NCBI RefSeq assembly: GCF_007746795.1
Contig: NZ_CP036343.1
Coordinates: 2,278,869-2,342,868, forward strand
Length of the DNA: 64,000 nt
Direction of reading: 5' to 3'
DNA from: Gimesia algae
GTDB lineage: Bacteria; Planctomycetota; Planctomycetia; Planctomycetales; Planctomycetaceae
Shown: positions 8,165-17,310 of the stretch, in pieces
Position numbering within the stretch: the first letter of the stretch is position 1
How the letters are laid out: each line of letters starts with the position of its first letter
Translations under genes and position numbers: made by a program
The notes under the pieces: model-generated
What the model was told of the DNA's origin: nothing
The model's input: only the letters and a program-made list of their open reading frames with translations
Databases searched by the model: none

Positions 8165-10567
8165 ATGCAAATGAATTCATCGGAAAGATTTGACAAACTG
8201 AAAACAAACTGGCTACGGCTGTTAATACTGCTGGTTCTGTTCATGCTTGGACTGCGTCTGGTTTTCGTCCTTCAGAATTCTCCCTCGGGTTGGCGCGGAT
8301 TCTGGTATGACTGGAAAGTCAGCGCCCTGCGTTTGTCAGGACAAACAACGATGATCGGCGAGGAAATCCCCCCGATTCAGGCAGAATACTGGCTCAGGCA
8401 GATCTCACAGATCCCTCAAACCCAGACAGATCCCCAGATTGCAATGGGAGCAGCCTGGATGCTGGATTCTCCCCAAATTTATTTTTACCTGAACTATCTT
8501 ACAACGAGTGAGGATCCATCGGGATTTGAACTTCCCCTGCAGTTCCGGCGAAAACTGGATGAGGAAGCGATTAACACTCTGAATACCGAATTTGAATCGA
8601 TCTGCCATGCCGCCTGCCTGGCACAAAGTAAAACAGCAACAGAACTGGCTCCTGATAATGTCGAACTCTGGCGGCAGCGGGCTCTGCTCCAGTTTTATAT
8701 CAAAAATGATTATGGACTGACTCCCAGGCATGCGAACTGGTTAAGTGTCCTTAATGAGGGTGCCACTCACGATCCGGATAATGCTCTTTACGATTACCTG
8801 ACAGCGGTTCATCTCTATCATCAATCAGTGGAACACGTCTGGGATGATGATTTCAATCACACATTAAAAATCACAGAACCGAAAAAATTCGAACTGGCTG
8901 AACAACGACTTCAGGGGGGCTTGAAGAAACCATTCCTCAGATTCGGCACAACGACTTTTTCATCCACCCTGGCATTTGTATCAGATACATCTCTTCCACT
9001 GGAAGAACAACTCCGGGCAGCCGGTAGCCGAAATTATCTATACAGAGGGCAATACAACATTACTAGACTGATTCGCTGGTTATCAAATGCCTCTGAATCA
9101 GAACTGAGACAGAAAAATTATTCTGCCGCAATCGAAAAAGCACGACAGGAATTACTTATCGCAGATCAATCGACTTCAGCAGGCAATCCCTTCGATTTAA
9201 AATATTTCAGACAATTCTTATTTACTTCCGGCTATGGAAATCTGATCAAAATTCAGCACCTTCATCCTCCGTCATTTACTCCTGCGGAAACAGAGCGAAT
9301 CAACGAGAATCTGGATTCGGTCTGGCTGGAAGAGAAAATCTATCAGGAATCGATTGAGCAATATAATCAGCAGCATATAGCAAGCTTCTCCGTTAAATCC
9401 CCTGTTACTGTCTATTTCACCTTCGTCTGCCAGAATTTCATCCTGCTGTTATTTCCTCTGTCACTCCTGTTGGGACTGATCGTCCGATTGACTGGCAGGA
9501 AGGTTGCCTCACCTTTACCTCGACTGGGCTGGTGGCGTACCGGCATTGCCTGGTTGACGGGCTGTGGTCTAAGTCTTTTTTTGTGGTGTTTATTCCCGAT
9601 CAACCTGTTCCCTGAAGTAGTAAAGACAGTCACTCTGCTGGGGCTTGCCTGGATTGTTTTCACACTATTACTTCTTGTATTCCTGCGTGCCATTCACAAA
9701 AGAGGTAATATCGTCTGGCGGCAACAACTTTCTCTACTGCTTCTCTTTTCCGTAACTATTTTTGTGATTTGGCAATTCCCGTCTCTATTCGAATCGATTT
9801 ATCTGGCATGGATTCAACTATCACTCGGGATATTGACTCTCCTCTCTCTGCTCCTGTTTTTCATCCTGGGACTTGCTACATTTATCACAATCCGATTTTT
9901 ACGTTCAGAGATGTCGCCTGTCCGCCACAAACTGAAGCTTTGTGGAATGACATTACTTTTAGCTTTGGCAATCGTTCCACTGGGAACTTTTCTCATCAAG
10001 GCCAGTCTGAATCCAGAGCAAACTAACGCCTGGTTTTCTTCCACGGTCCAGTCTGAATATTCAAATCTGTTTGGATCTCCTGAAGAACTGAGGCAAAAAC
10101 TGAAACTGAATCACTCTCCTTACCAGTGGGCCTACCTGCAATGGACCTGGCATAAGGGAGAAATCTTTGCCGTTTTGCTCTCACTGCTCTTCCTGTTTGG
10201 CTGGTCTCTCAAGAGAGTGTCCGTCAAGAAAGAAAAAGAATGCAATTCTGACAGTGTGACAGGCCATTATCGCCGTGCGGCACAGATGACTGCCCGTTCC
10301 TGCCTGGCAACACTACTGATTTTGACCACTGTCTATTTCGCTGTTGCCCCTGCTGTCATTGTTGCCCAAGACCTGAAACTTGAGAACGAATACCAGACAT
10401 TGCTCAAGCCGAAACTGTTGAAAGCAGACTTCGATCAAATCAAATCGGAAATCCAAGCAGACCAGAGTCTGATGCAACAGTATCGCGAGGAAATCATATC
10501 AATCAGGGAACGGTTAATTGAAGATGCTGAAAGCATGAGCCCATCTCATAATAATATACCGCGGTAG
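8165..10567 (+). CDS. large polytopic membrane protein, function unknown
   Basis: This roughly 800-residue protein has one N-terminal helix (about residues 18-38) and then about 370 residues that appear helical and soluble. A C-terminal half follows with seven or eight membrane helices (from the segment FILLLFPLSLLLGLIV onward), and the tail is charged. The soluble part contains pairs such as ATELAPDNVELWRQRALLQF and DPDNALYDYLTAVHL that read like TPR units. No catalytic residues are evident. Start choice is open: GTG 8144, ATG 8165 and ATG 8171 are all in frame and none has a clear ribosome binding site. It probably sits with the soluble domain outside the cytoplasm. Confidence 0.6.
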   Translation: MQMNSSERFDKLKTNWLRLLILLVLFMLGLRLVFVLQNSPSGWRGFWYDWKVSALRLSGQTTMIGEEIPPIQAEYWLRQISQIPQTQTDPQIAMGAAWMLDSPQIYFYLNYLTTSEDPSGFELPLQFRRKLDEEAINTLNTEFESICHAACLAQSKTATELAPDNVELWRQRALLQFYIKNDYGLTPRHANWLSVLNEGATHDPDNALYDYLTAVHLYHQSVEHVWDDDFNHTLKITEPKKFELAEQRLQGGLKKPFLRFGTTTFSSTLAFVSDTSLPLEEQLRAAGSRNYLYRGQYNITRLIRWLSNASESELRQKNYSAAIEKARQELLIADQSTSAGNPFDLKYFRQFLFTSGYGNLIKIQHLHPPSFTPAETERINENLDSVWLEEKIYQESIEQYNQQHIASFSVKSPVTVYFTFVCQNFILLLFPLSLLLGLIVRLTGRKVASPLPRLGWWRTGIAWLTGCGLSLFLWCLFPINLFPEVVKTVTLLGLAWIVFTLLLLVFLRAIHKRGNIVWRQQLSLLLLFSVTIFVIWQFPSLFESIYLAWIQLSLGILTLLSLLLFFILGLATFITIRFLRSEMSPVRHKLKLCGMTLLLALAIVPLGTFLIKASLNPEQTNAWFSSTVQSEYSNLFGSPEELRQKLKLNHSPYQWAYLQWTWHKGEIFAVLLSLLFLFGWSLKRVSVKKEKECNSDSVTGHYRRAAQMTARSCLATLLILTTVYFAVAPAVIVAQDLKLENEYQTLLKPKLLKADFDQIKSEIQADQSLMQQYREEIISIRERLIEDAESMSPSHNNIPR

Positions 10568-10663
10568 TAAAATAGATCAGGGTTCGTCTCCAGATTTAGA
10601 TTGCCTCCATCTGTTCCCCTCTCCATGTAAGCAATGATTCTATATTCATGCATTTCAGCCGAA

Positions 10664-11767
10664 TCAGAATGAAGAATATTCTCTCTCTACTGAAACAGCT
10701 TTTGTCGTGTCTGCAGACGTGGGCTCAAGTAGATAATGAGACACATACCATTCCGTCCCTTCGCGATAGCCAAACAGTTCCGCAACCGCCATGAAAAATA
10801 ACCGCCAGCGGATCAGCCAGCGTGCTGCCTGCCTTTTTCCATAAGTGGCAGCCAGGATGGGCATGATCGTTTTTCGCTGCTGATCCAGTTTCGACAGCCA
10901 TGCTTCAGCCGTTTTCTGATAATGTTCGCCTCCCCAGCGCCATTGTTTTGTCACACGCATCTGCTCTGGAAATTGAGTGAGCAGTTGATCGCTGGGCATG
11001 ATGCCTCCGGAAAAGAAATGGCGGGCCATCCAGTCATCGGCACTTTGATCATTGAATGCATACGCAAATTCCCGATGGCAGAAAACGTGAACCAACAGTT
11101 TCCCCTGCTCGTTCAACCAGCCGGAAATTCGCTGCAGGAGTTGTTCATAGTTCCGCATATGTTCAAACATCTCAACAGATACAACACGGTCATACGCGCC
11201 CTCTGGAATGAACTCATTCATATCAGCAGTAATCACCTGGACTCGGTCTGCCACTCCCCGCGCCGTTGCCTGTTGCTCTATGAACTCTCGCTGGGAATGA
11301 GAATTCGAGACTGCCGTAATCCGGGAGGCAGGATAGTTTTCCGCCATCCACAGAGTCAATGATCCCCAGCCACACCCCAGTTCGAGAAGCGACATGCCAT
11401 CCTGAATTTCCGCATGCTGACAAGTCTCACGCAGAGCGGCTGCCTCTGCATCATCCAGGGTCTCCACACCTTCGGGCCAGTAACAGCAACTGTACTTGCG
11501 ATGGAGACCTAAAACATTCGTGTAGAATTCAGCGGGTACTTCGTAATGCTGCTCGTTGGCTTTTTCTGGCACCAATGCTATCGGGCTTTGCCGACTGTCC
11601 GCGATAAAATTCTGCTGCCGCATTCTATTAGATTCTGGTTCACCAGTATCCAGGCGCGACAAACGTTGTGTGCACAGCTTTCTGATAGCGCGACGTGTAA
11701 TCACATCAGGCACCCAGCCTCGCTCTACCAGTTCAATCCCCAGATTCATAAGCGTTTCAATTTTCAT
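10664..11767 (-). CDS. CFA-synthase-type SAM methyltransferase (second copy)
   Basis: This 367-residue protein belongs to the cyclopropane-fatty-acyl-phospholipid synthase family. SAM motif I is LELGCGWGSL at about residues 128-137, followed by VEMFEHMRNYEQLL, which is characteristic of the subgroup that lacks the long N-terminal lipid-binding part of classical Cfa. The family transfers a methyl or methylene from S-adenosylmethionine to double bonds of membrane acyl chains. Its ATG overlaps the stop of the DUF1295 gene (ATGA), and it is the last gene of the lipid operon. Related enzymes paired with a COG2907 oxidoreductase make methylated or furan fatty acids in alphaproteobacteria; whether this one does so is inference. 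Confidence 0.8.
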   Translation of the reverse strand: MKIETLMNLGIELVERGWVPDVITRRAIRKLCTQRLSRLDTGEPESNRMRQQNFIADSRQSPIALVPEKANEQHYEVPAEFYTNVLGLHRKYSCCYWPEGVETLDDAEAAALRETCQHAEIQDGMSLLELGCGWGSLTLWMAENYPASRITAVSNSHSQREFIEQQATARGVADRVQVITADMNEFIPEGAYDRVVSVEMFEHMRNYEQLLQRISGWLNEQGKLLVHVFCHREFAYAFNDQSADDWMARHFFSGGIMPSDQLLTQFPEQMRVTKQWRWGGEHYQKTAEAWLSKLDQQRKTIMPILAATYGKRQAARWLIRWRLFFMAVAELFGYREGTEWYVSHYLLEPTSADTTKAVSVEREYSSF

Positions 11768-12558
11768 GTTGTCATCTGCTTGGTACGGGGTGGCCAGGGA
11801 AAAAAAGGACTCGTTGTCTGCTGATATTCTCGATAGGCATCACCACGACTTTTCAACGCCTGCGCTTCTGTCGGAGGAATCCCCGTCACGTTAACAATAA
11901 AATGTAACATCAAAATCGGCCCCAGCAGTGTCAGCCAGCCCCACGGGGCACTCAAAGCCAGACAGACATAAGCCCACCACTGCAGCCATTCAAAAAAATA
12001 GTTGGGATGACGGGAATAGTTCCAGAGTCCTTCCCGACAGACCTGCCCTTTGTGATCAGGATTGGCACGAAAGCGAGACAGCTGTCGGTCCGCAATCAAC
12101 TCTCCCGCAATCGCGATCAGCCAGATCAGAACACCCATAACATCTACCAGACCAAAAGGTGACTTGCCTCCGGCAGCAATCAACATCGGCAAAGCAAATA
12201 AGAGACTGCCCACCGCCTGAAGTTGATAGAACCAGAACATACGGGATTGAGCTGCGGATCCCCAATTCGCTTTTAAAGTCTGATAACGCCCGTCTTCCGG
12301 CATTGTCAGGACCCTCCAGAGAACATAGCCGCTGAGTCGTAATGCCCACAGCATCGCCAACACAGCCAGCACAATCCGTCTTGTCATATCGCCATCATCA
12401 CGGCCCCATGCAAAAAAGAGAGTCAACAAACCAACTCCCATCCCCCAGGCTACATCGACAATACCGGCATCTCCGATTTTGCGCTGCAGGAGCCACAAGA
12501 ATACCATCACAGCAGACATGGTCAGCCAGCCAAATAACATCATTAACCACAGGTTCAC
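11764..12558 (-). CDS. DUF1295 / steroid 5-alpha-reductase-like membrane protein
   Basis: The 264-residue product has six or seven membrane helices and the C-terminal signature LWNYSRHPNYFFEWLQWW, typical of DUF1295 and of isoprenylcysteine methyltransferase/steroid reductase relatives. The start is probably the GTG at 12558, whose GTGA overlaps the stop of the preceding cfa gene; an ATG at 12588 would lie inside that gene. It sits between two CFA-type methyltransferases in a coupled series, so an acyl-lipid reductase or accessory role is likely. The substrate is not known. Confidence 0.8.
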   Translation of the reverse strand: MNLWLMMLFGWLTMSAVMVFLWLLQRKIGDAGIVDVAWGMGVGLLTLFFAWGRDDGDMTRRIVLAVLAMLWALRLSGYVLWRVLTMPEDGRYQTLKANWGSAAQSRMFWFYQLQAVGSLLFALPMLIAAGGKSPFGLVDVMGVLIWLIAIAGELIADRQLSRFRANPDHKGQVCREGLWNYSRHPNYFFEWLQWWAYVCLALSAPWGWLTLLGPILMLHFIVNVTGIPPTEAQALKSRGDAYREYQQTTSPFFPWPPRTKQMTT

Positions 12559-13868
12559 GCGGAGACCTCCAGTTCTGGTACAGGACATCGATCACTCGAC
12601 TGAATAAACTGAGGATCAAACCGGCAATCAGGTCTAGCAAACAGCATCTGCACGGTATTACATTGCCGCTCTTCAAAAGCCGCTTCACAATAACAGAAGT
12701 AATAATTCCACATGCGAATAAAGGATTCAGAATAACCTAATTCACGCACTTCTTCGAGTCGTTCTTGAAACTGCTCCCGCCAGCAACGCAGAGTCTGTGC
12801 ATAATGTGGGGCGATATCATCCAGCCGTAACAGACGCAGGTCTGTTACCCTGGCTGTGGTCTCTAATATTGCAGCGACGGAAGGCAGGCAACCTCCCGGA
12901 AAAATATAACGTCTGATGAAATCAACACTCTTGAGATATTCCTGAAACCGCTGATCTTTGATCACAATACTCTGGAGAAACATCATCCCTTCGGGTCGCA
13001 GTAGATCGCAACATTTTTGAAAATAGGTTTCAAAGAATTCTGCCCCAACAGCTTCGACCATTTCAATCGATACCAGTTTGTCATATTGTCCCTCCAGATC
13101 ACGATAGTCAGTTAACAGCAGTTTTACCCTGCCAGACATTCCTGCAGCATCAATTCGCTCTGCAGCCAGATGGTACTGTTCACGAGAGATGGTCGTTGTG
13201 GTCACACGACAGCCATAATTCTGCGCTGCATACAACGCCAGTCCTCCCCAGCCCGTACCAATTTCCAGTAGATGATCGTCAGGCTGCAGGTTCAGATGAC
13301 GACAAACCCGATCCAGTTTTGCCAGAGAGGCCTCCCGCATCGTTGCCTCAGAGTGCTCAAATACGCCACAGGAGTAACTCATCGTCTCGTCGAGAAATAA
13401 TTTATAGAAATCATTACCCAGATCGTAGTGTTCATGAATATTCTGAGCTGCGCCGAGCCGTGTATTTCTTCTGACCCAGTGTCCCATCCGGGCAGCCACC
13501 TGACGAATGCGGGCCACTCCTCGTTCAAACTGATCGGTCACCTCCAGGTTTCGGATAAAAATCCGCACCAGTCCCGTCAGATCATTGGTGGACCAGTCAC
13601 CATCAATTAATGACTGCGCAATTCCCAGTCCGCCTCCCCGTACCGCAGCCTGATAAAAGCGGGGATGATGAACCATGACCGTTGCCCGTAAATCCGCATC
13701 ATCTTCACCTAGAACAGTGGATTGGGGCCCTTCTCTCAGCGTGACCTGCCCCCCAACCAACCCGATCAGTTTATTTAATAAGAGCTGTCGACAGGCGGCA
13801 TTCAACATCCCCATTCTGGAGGATGATGCTGATTCCTGCTGTTCTGCGTGATGATTCTGTAACATCAT
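12555..13868 (-). CDS. cfa: cyclopropane-fatty-acyl-phospholipid synthase-type enzyme
   Basis: The 437-residue product has the full architecture of Cfa. The N-terminal lipid-interacting part (residues 30-130) is followed by HYDLGNDFYKLFLDETMSYS at 147-166 and SAM motif I LEIGTGWGGL at 201-210. SIEMVEAVG follows, and then a C-terminal part with FIRRYIFPGG. It acts at the inner face of the membrane on unsaturated phospholipid chains. GAGGACACC precedes the ATG. Its start overlaps the DUF1365 stop, and its stop overlaps the DUF1295 start, so translation is probably coupled through the operon. It may make cyclopropane, methyl-branched or furan precursors; the product cannot be told from sequence. 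Confidence 0.85.
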   Translation of the reverse strand: MMLQNHHAEQQESASSSRMGMLNAACRQLLLNKLIGLVGGQVTLREGPQSTVLGEDDADLRATVMVHHPRFYQAAVRGGGLGIAQSLIDGDWSTNDLTGLVRIFIRNLEVTDQFERGVARIRQVAARMGHWVRRNTRLGAAQNIHEHYDLGNDFYKLFLDETMSYSCGVFEHSEATMREASLAKLDRVCRHLNLQPDDHLLEIGTGWGGLALYAAQNYGCRVTTTTISREQYHLAAERIDAAGMSGRVKLLLTDYRDLEGQYDKLVSIEMVEAVGAEFFETYFQKCCDLLRPEGMMFLQSIVIKDQRFQEYLKSVDFIRRYIFPGGCLPSVAAILETTARVTDLRLLRLDDIAPHYAQTLRCWREQFQERLEEVRELGYSESFIRMWNYYFCYCEAAFEERQCNTVQMLFARPDCRFDPQFIQSSDRCPVPELEVSA

Positions 13869-14647
13869 GGTGTCCTCGATTTTTTATTAGGTTCGGAAGT
13901 ATTTCCCTGTTTTGGATGCGGATAAAAGGGCACCCTTTTCAACCATAATCTCAGTGCCTGCCAGTATATGGCTACGAATACATACCACGTCATGAACGGA
14001 TAGGAAATCAGTGAAAGCAGCAGATTCAGCGTCGTGATCTCCTGCCGCTGCAGACTCATGGTCACATCAAATGCGCGTTGCTGACTTTGATAGTTTTCAA
14101 TCTGAACGGCCAGTTTTTTCGCTGGTTTAGAAAACTGCCAGAAGTATTCCATATCCATAGGGAGGAATGGTGAGACGTGAAACTCTTTGCTGGTGGACTG
14201 CCTCTCTGAGTGTTCTATAAACTGATTACGATCAATTATGTAACAGTGTCGCTCTCCCCAGGGGGTGTTATTTACTTCCGCCACAATCGTTTCCAGATTT
14301 TCATTTTGTTGATCGAAACAGAAATAAAAAGAAACGGGATTCATCACAAATCCAAAATATCTCAAATGCGTTAAGATTCGAATTGCCCCTGTCGGCCTGG
14401 GTCGGCCTGACTGAGCTATTAAGTCTCGCACAGATTTATCGAGTGAGACCTGAAGATCCCCCAAGTGGTCTTCTCGACGGAACCGGGCCAATGCCATTCG
14501 CTGCGTAGACCAGCAGATACGCCCCTGAAAAACAGAGTCGAGTTCTGCCAGATCCAGATACATCAGGAAGATTCGATTGCGAAAGCTGTGCTCGACGGGA
14601 GCATGGCGTCGGTGCCGAACCCAGCCTGTGTAGATGCCACTTTCCAT
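13865..14647 (-). CDS. DUF1365 family protein
   Basis: The 260-residue product opens with MESGIYTGWVRHRRHAPVEH and continues with FRNRIFLMYLDLAEL, the typical N-terminus of DUF1365. The segment LRYFGFVMNPVSFYFCFD is also diagnostic. A hydrophobic stretch near residues 215-240 suggests membrane contact. DUF1365 genes nearly always lie between a COG2907 flavin oxidoreductase and a Cfa-type enzyme, as here, and the family is linked to unusual fatty acids without a proven reaction. The first 85 bases overlap the end of the oxidoreductase gene in another frame, which is unusually long for this operon. Confidence 0.85.
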   Translation of the reverse strand: MESGIYTGWVRHRRHAPVEHSFRNRIFLMYLDLAELDSVFQGRICWSTQRMALARFRREDHLGDLQVSLDKSVRDLIAQSGRPRPTGAIRILTHLRYFGFVMNPVSFYFCFDQQNENLETIVAEVNNTPWGERHCYIIDRNQFIEHSERQSTSKEFHVSPFLPMDMEYFWQFSKPAKKLAVQIENYQSQQRAFDVTMSLQRQEITTLNLLLSLISYPFMTWYVFVAIYWQALRLWLKRVPFYPHPKQGNTSEPNKKSRTP

Positions 14648-15897
14648 AAATCTGTCTTTCCCATTAATCCATGGCAGACAGCCATGGCACTATTCACACC
14701 ATCTTCGTGGAAACCATTTCCCCAATACGCTCCACAAAACGATGTGGAATTCTGATTGATCACTTCGGCCTGCCTGTGCTGTGCGGCTGCACGTTCACTG
14801 GTAAAGATGGGGTGTGCATACTCGATTTCTCGAATCACCTTCGTGGGATCAACACGTTCCTTCCCATTCAAAGTCACACAAAAGACATGCTTCGACTGAA
14901 TCCCCTGCAGCAGGTTCATCTGATACGTGACTGTTGCTTTCCGATTTAAGCCACGCGGCATAAAGTAATTCCAACAGGCCCAGGCACGTTGCGAGACAGG
15001 CAGGACTGATGTATCGGTATGCAGTTGAGCGATATTTTTTTCATAAGGAAAAGCAGACAAAAGTTCCTGCTCAACTGGTGATGCCTGATTCCCTAATACG
15101 CGTAATGCCTGATCGCTGTGACAGGCAAAAATCACATGATCATACTGTTCGACCGATCCGTCCCGTAGAGTGACATCGACCTGTCTCTCACTGCGTTTAA
15201 CAGAATTGACTGGGGAATTTAGTCGAATGGATTTAGAAAACCCGGCTGTCAGAGCTTTGACATACTGCTTTGAACCGCCACGGATGACGCGCCATTCAGG
15301 ACGGTCACGAATCGCCAGGATGCCATGATTCAGATAAAATTCGACAATGAACCGGACAGGAAAATGTTCAAACGTGCCTACCGGGCAAGACCAGATGGCC
15401 GATCCCATAGGCAGGAAGTATTGCTCGATAAACTCTTGTGAATAAGAGTGTGCAGTGAGATATTCTCCCACAGTCAATTGATCGTTATCAGACTGCAAGA
15501 GTTCGACAGACTGGCGATTAAACCGGAGAATATCAGCAAGCAGACGATAAAAACGGGGATTGATCAGATTGCGACGTTGTGCAAAAAATCCATTCAAATC
15601 AGCACCACGATATTCAAGACCAGTTCGGTCACACTTCATGCTGAAGCTCATCGCGGTTGACTGCGACTTGACACCCAGTTCATTTAAAATCCGGGTAAAA
15701 TGAGGATACGTCTGATTATTGAAGACAATGAAACCCGTATCGACAGCGTGTTGTTCTCCCTCAATCTCGACTTCAATCGTATTCGTATGACCGCCAATAT
15801 ACTGATTGGCTTCATAAAGTGTGATTTCATGCTGGTGATGTAGAAAATACGCTGCGGTGAGACCGGAAATGCCTCCACCAATAATGGCGATCTTCAT
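14563..15897 (-). CDS. COG2907-type FAD-dependent oxidoreductase
   Basis: The N-terminus MKIAIIGGGISGLTAAYFL, followed by YEANQYIGGHTNTIEV, is the dinucleotide-binding fold and GG motif of the flavin amine oxidase superfamily. The 444-residue length and the partner genes fit COG2907, whose members desaturate or oxidise methylated acyl chains in the furan fatty acid pathway of alphaproteobacteria. GAGGTG precedes the ATG. The family usually ends soon after GNGFHEDGVNSAMAVC; here about 25 further residues are read in the DUF1365 coding region. This could be a lost stop or a natural extension. Confidence 0.82.
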   Translation of the reverse strand: MKIAIIGGGISGLTAAYFLHHQHEITLYEANQYIGGHTNTIEVEIEGEQHAVDTGFIVFNNQTYPHFTRILNELGVKSQSTAMSFSMKCDRTGLEYRGADLNGFFAQRRNLINPRFYRLLADILRFNRQSVELLQSDNDQLTVGEYLTAHSYSQEFIEQYFLPMGSAIWSCPVGTFEHFPVRFIVEFYLNHGILAIRDRPEWRVIRGGSKQYVKALTAGFSKSIRLNSPVNSVKRSERQVDVTLRDGSVEQYDHVIFACHSDQALRVLGNQASPVEQELLSAFPYEKNIAQLHTDTSVLPVSQRAWACWNYFMPRGLNRKATVTYQMNLLQGIQSKHVFCVTLNGKERVDPTKVIREIEYAHPIFTSERAAAQHRQAEVINQNSTSFCGAYWGNGFHEDGVNSAMAVCHGLMGKTDLWKVASTQAGFGTDAMLPSSTAFAIESS

Positions 15898-15899
15898 GA

Positions 15900-16310
15900 T
15901 TACACCTCAGCTTTATGAGATGAAATACTGCAGCTTGAATCCTGGTTCTGGCAGCGCCCTGTCAGGCTCAATCTCTTTTTCGCAAAGATCCGGTACAGAT
16001 AATTCAGTCCCTGTGAAATGCCAGGCAGGCGTGAAGGCCAGACCAGCCAACGAAAGCCGACAGCAGAATAGAGACGTCGAAAAACTTCTACTCCGGTAAC
16101 CCAGGTCCCGTCTGGAAGGCGGGCATGCATTTCCTGCATGAACTGCTGTTGAGTTTTGCTATATACCTCCGCCTTAAAATTGGGGCTGGAGATATCGGTG
16201 AATTGAATCCTGTTCTGACGATCGAGACGTTTTAACAGCTTGACTTCCCGCAGACAGATTGGACAGGCACCGTCATAAAACGCCTCCAGTTCATAACATA
16301 AATTTCGCAT
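15900..16310 (-). CDS. DCC family (DUF393) thiol protein
   Basis: This 136-residue protein carries FYDGACPICLREVKLL at residues 11-26, the DxxCPxC motif that gives the DCC thiol-disulfide oxidoreductase family its name. A later segment, DGTWVTGVEVFRRL, is also typical. There is no signal peptide, so it should act in the cytoplasm. It is the second gene of the lipid operon, 38 bp after the sigma factor gene, with GGAGAAG before the start. DCC proteins often neighbour Cfa and COG2907 genes; their partner substrate is not known. Confidence 0.82.
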   Translation of the reverse strand: MRNLCYELEAFYDGACPICLREVKLLKRLDRQNRIQFTDISSPNFKAEVYSKTQQQFMQEMHARLPDGTWVTGVEVFRRLYSAVGFRWLVWPSRLPGISQGLNYLYRIFAKKRLSLTGRCQNQDSSCSISSHKAEV

Positions 16311-16348
16311 CCGGCTTCTCCTCAGAATCTAAGGGATTGAACTTAATC

Positions 16349-17287
16349 TCAGAGCAGATCACGAATCAGGTCCAGCCGGGTCCCCTCTGCTACGGCTCTG
16401 AGTTTGGCGACGGCTCGCTGTTCCAGTTGTCTCACACGCTCTTTGGAAATTCCCAGCTGGTCAGCCAGCTTCTGGAAGGTCAGGGTCTTGCGATGCTTCC
16501 CCAAAGCAAAGCGACTTTTCACAATCAGTTGCTCGCGTTCGTCCAGAGTACTTATCGATTCATTCAGTAATTCAGAAAGCTCATCCCAGGTTCCGGTTCC
16601 CATCAGTGGATTTTTAACTTCCCCAGTTTCTTCTATTGACCGTTCTGGTGGCAGTTGTTTGTACTGTGCACGTTCTTTTCTGAGATTGGCAATCTTTCGA
16701 TAGGCATAATTTGAAATCGCATGATATGCATAAGTACTGAAACGGAATCCACGTGAATAGTCAAACTTATCGATGGCTTTCAGTAAAGTCAGACAACCAT
16801 CGCTGAAGAGTTCATCAAAAGAAATACCTGTTGTCATGCACTTCTTTACTATGGAAACAACCAGCCGCATATTCCGACGCAGGATTTCATCGCGTACCAG
16901 TTGAGCTCGATGTAACAGTTCCTCGATCCGATTAAGTTGATTTTCAGTAACCCACTCGGGATTCAGCTGTGATCGAAATTGATTCGCTTTGTATTTGAGA
17001 TAATTCAGACGGCGAAACAGGTTTCGCTCCTCTTCAGCAGAAAGTACATCGGCACGACATAACCGGGAGATTGTTGTACTACTTCCCGATGAGCTTACTG
17101 TATCGGTATGGTTAAGCCATGTTTCATTAGAACTGGTATCAACATCTCTCAGGATATCAGATTCAGCCGTGTCATCATTGAAACTGGGATTTGAAATAAA
17201 ATCAATCTCTTGGTCCAGTATTTTACGGGCACGCCTTGATAATGAATCCGGATCACACACATCAAACTCTTTTGAACATACGATCAT
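16349..17287 (-). CDS. sigma-70 family RNA polymerase sigma factor
   Basis: The 312-residue factor has region 2 at about residues 133-200 (MRLVVSIVKK, then SFDELFSDGCLTLLKAIDKF and FRFSTYAYHAI) and region 4 at about 247-305 (LTFQKLADQLGISKERVRQL), but little room for region 3. In region 2.4 the common WWIRQAI is replaced by YHAISNYA, so promoter choice differs from the housekeeping factor. GGAAG precedes ATG 17287. As the first gene of the lipid operon it may drive its own operon or a wider regulon. No anti-sigma factor is encoded beside it. The boxes at 17311-17326 lie just upstream. Confidence 0.85.
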   Translation of the reverse strand: MIVCSKEFDVCDPDSLSRRARKILDQEIDFISNPSFNDDTAESDILRDVDTSSNETWLNHTDTVSSSGSSTTISRLCRADVLSAEEERNLFRRLNYLKYKANQFRSQLNPEWVTENQLNRIEELLHRAQLVRDEILRRNMRLVVSIVKKCMTTGISFDELFSDGCLTLLKAIDKFDYSRGFRFSTYAYHAISNYAYRKIANLRKERAQYKQLPPERSIEETGEVKNPLMGTGTWDELSELLNESISTLDEREQLIVKSRFALGKHRKTLTFQKLADQLGISKERVRQLEQRAVAKLRAVAEGTRLDLIRDLL

Positions 17288-17310
17288 TGTTTTCTTCCAA
17301 TTAAGAGAAA

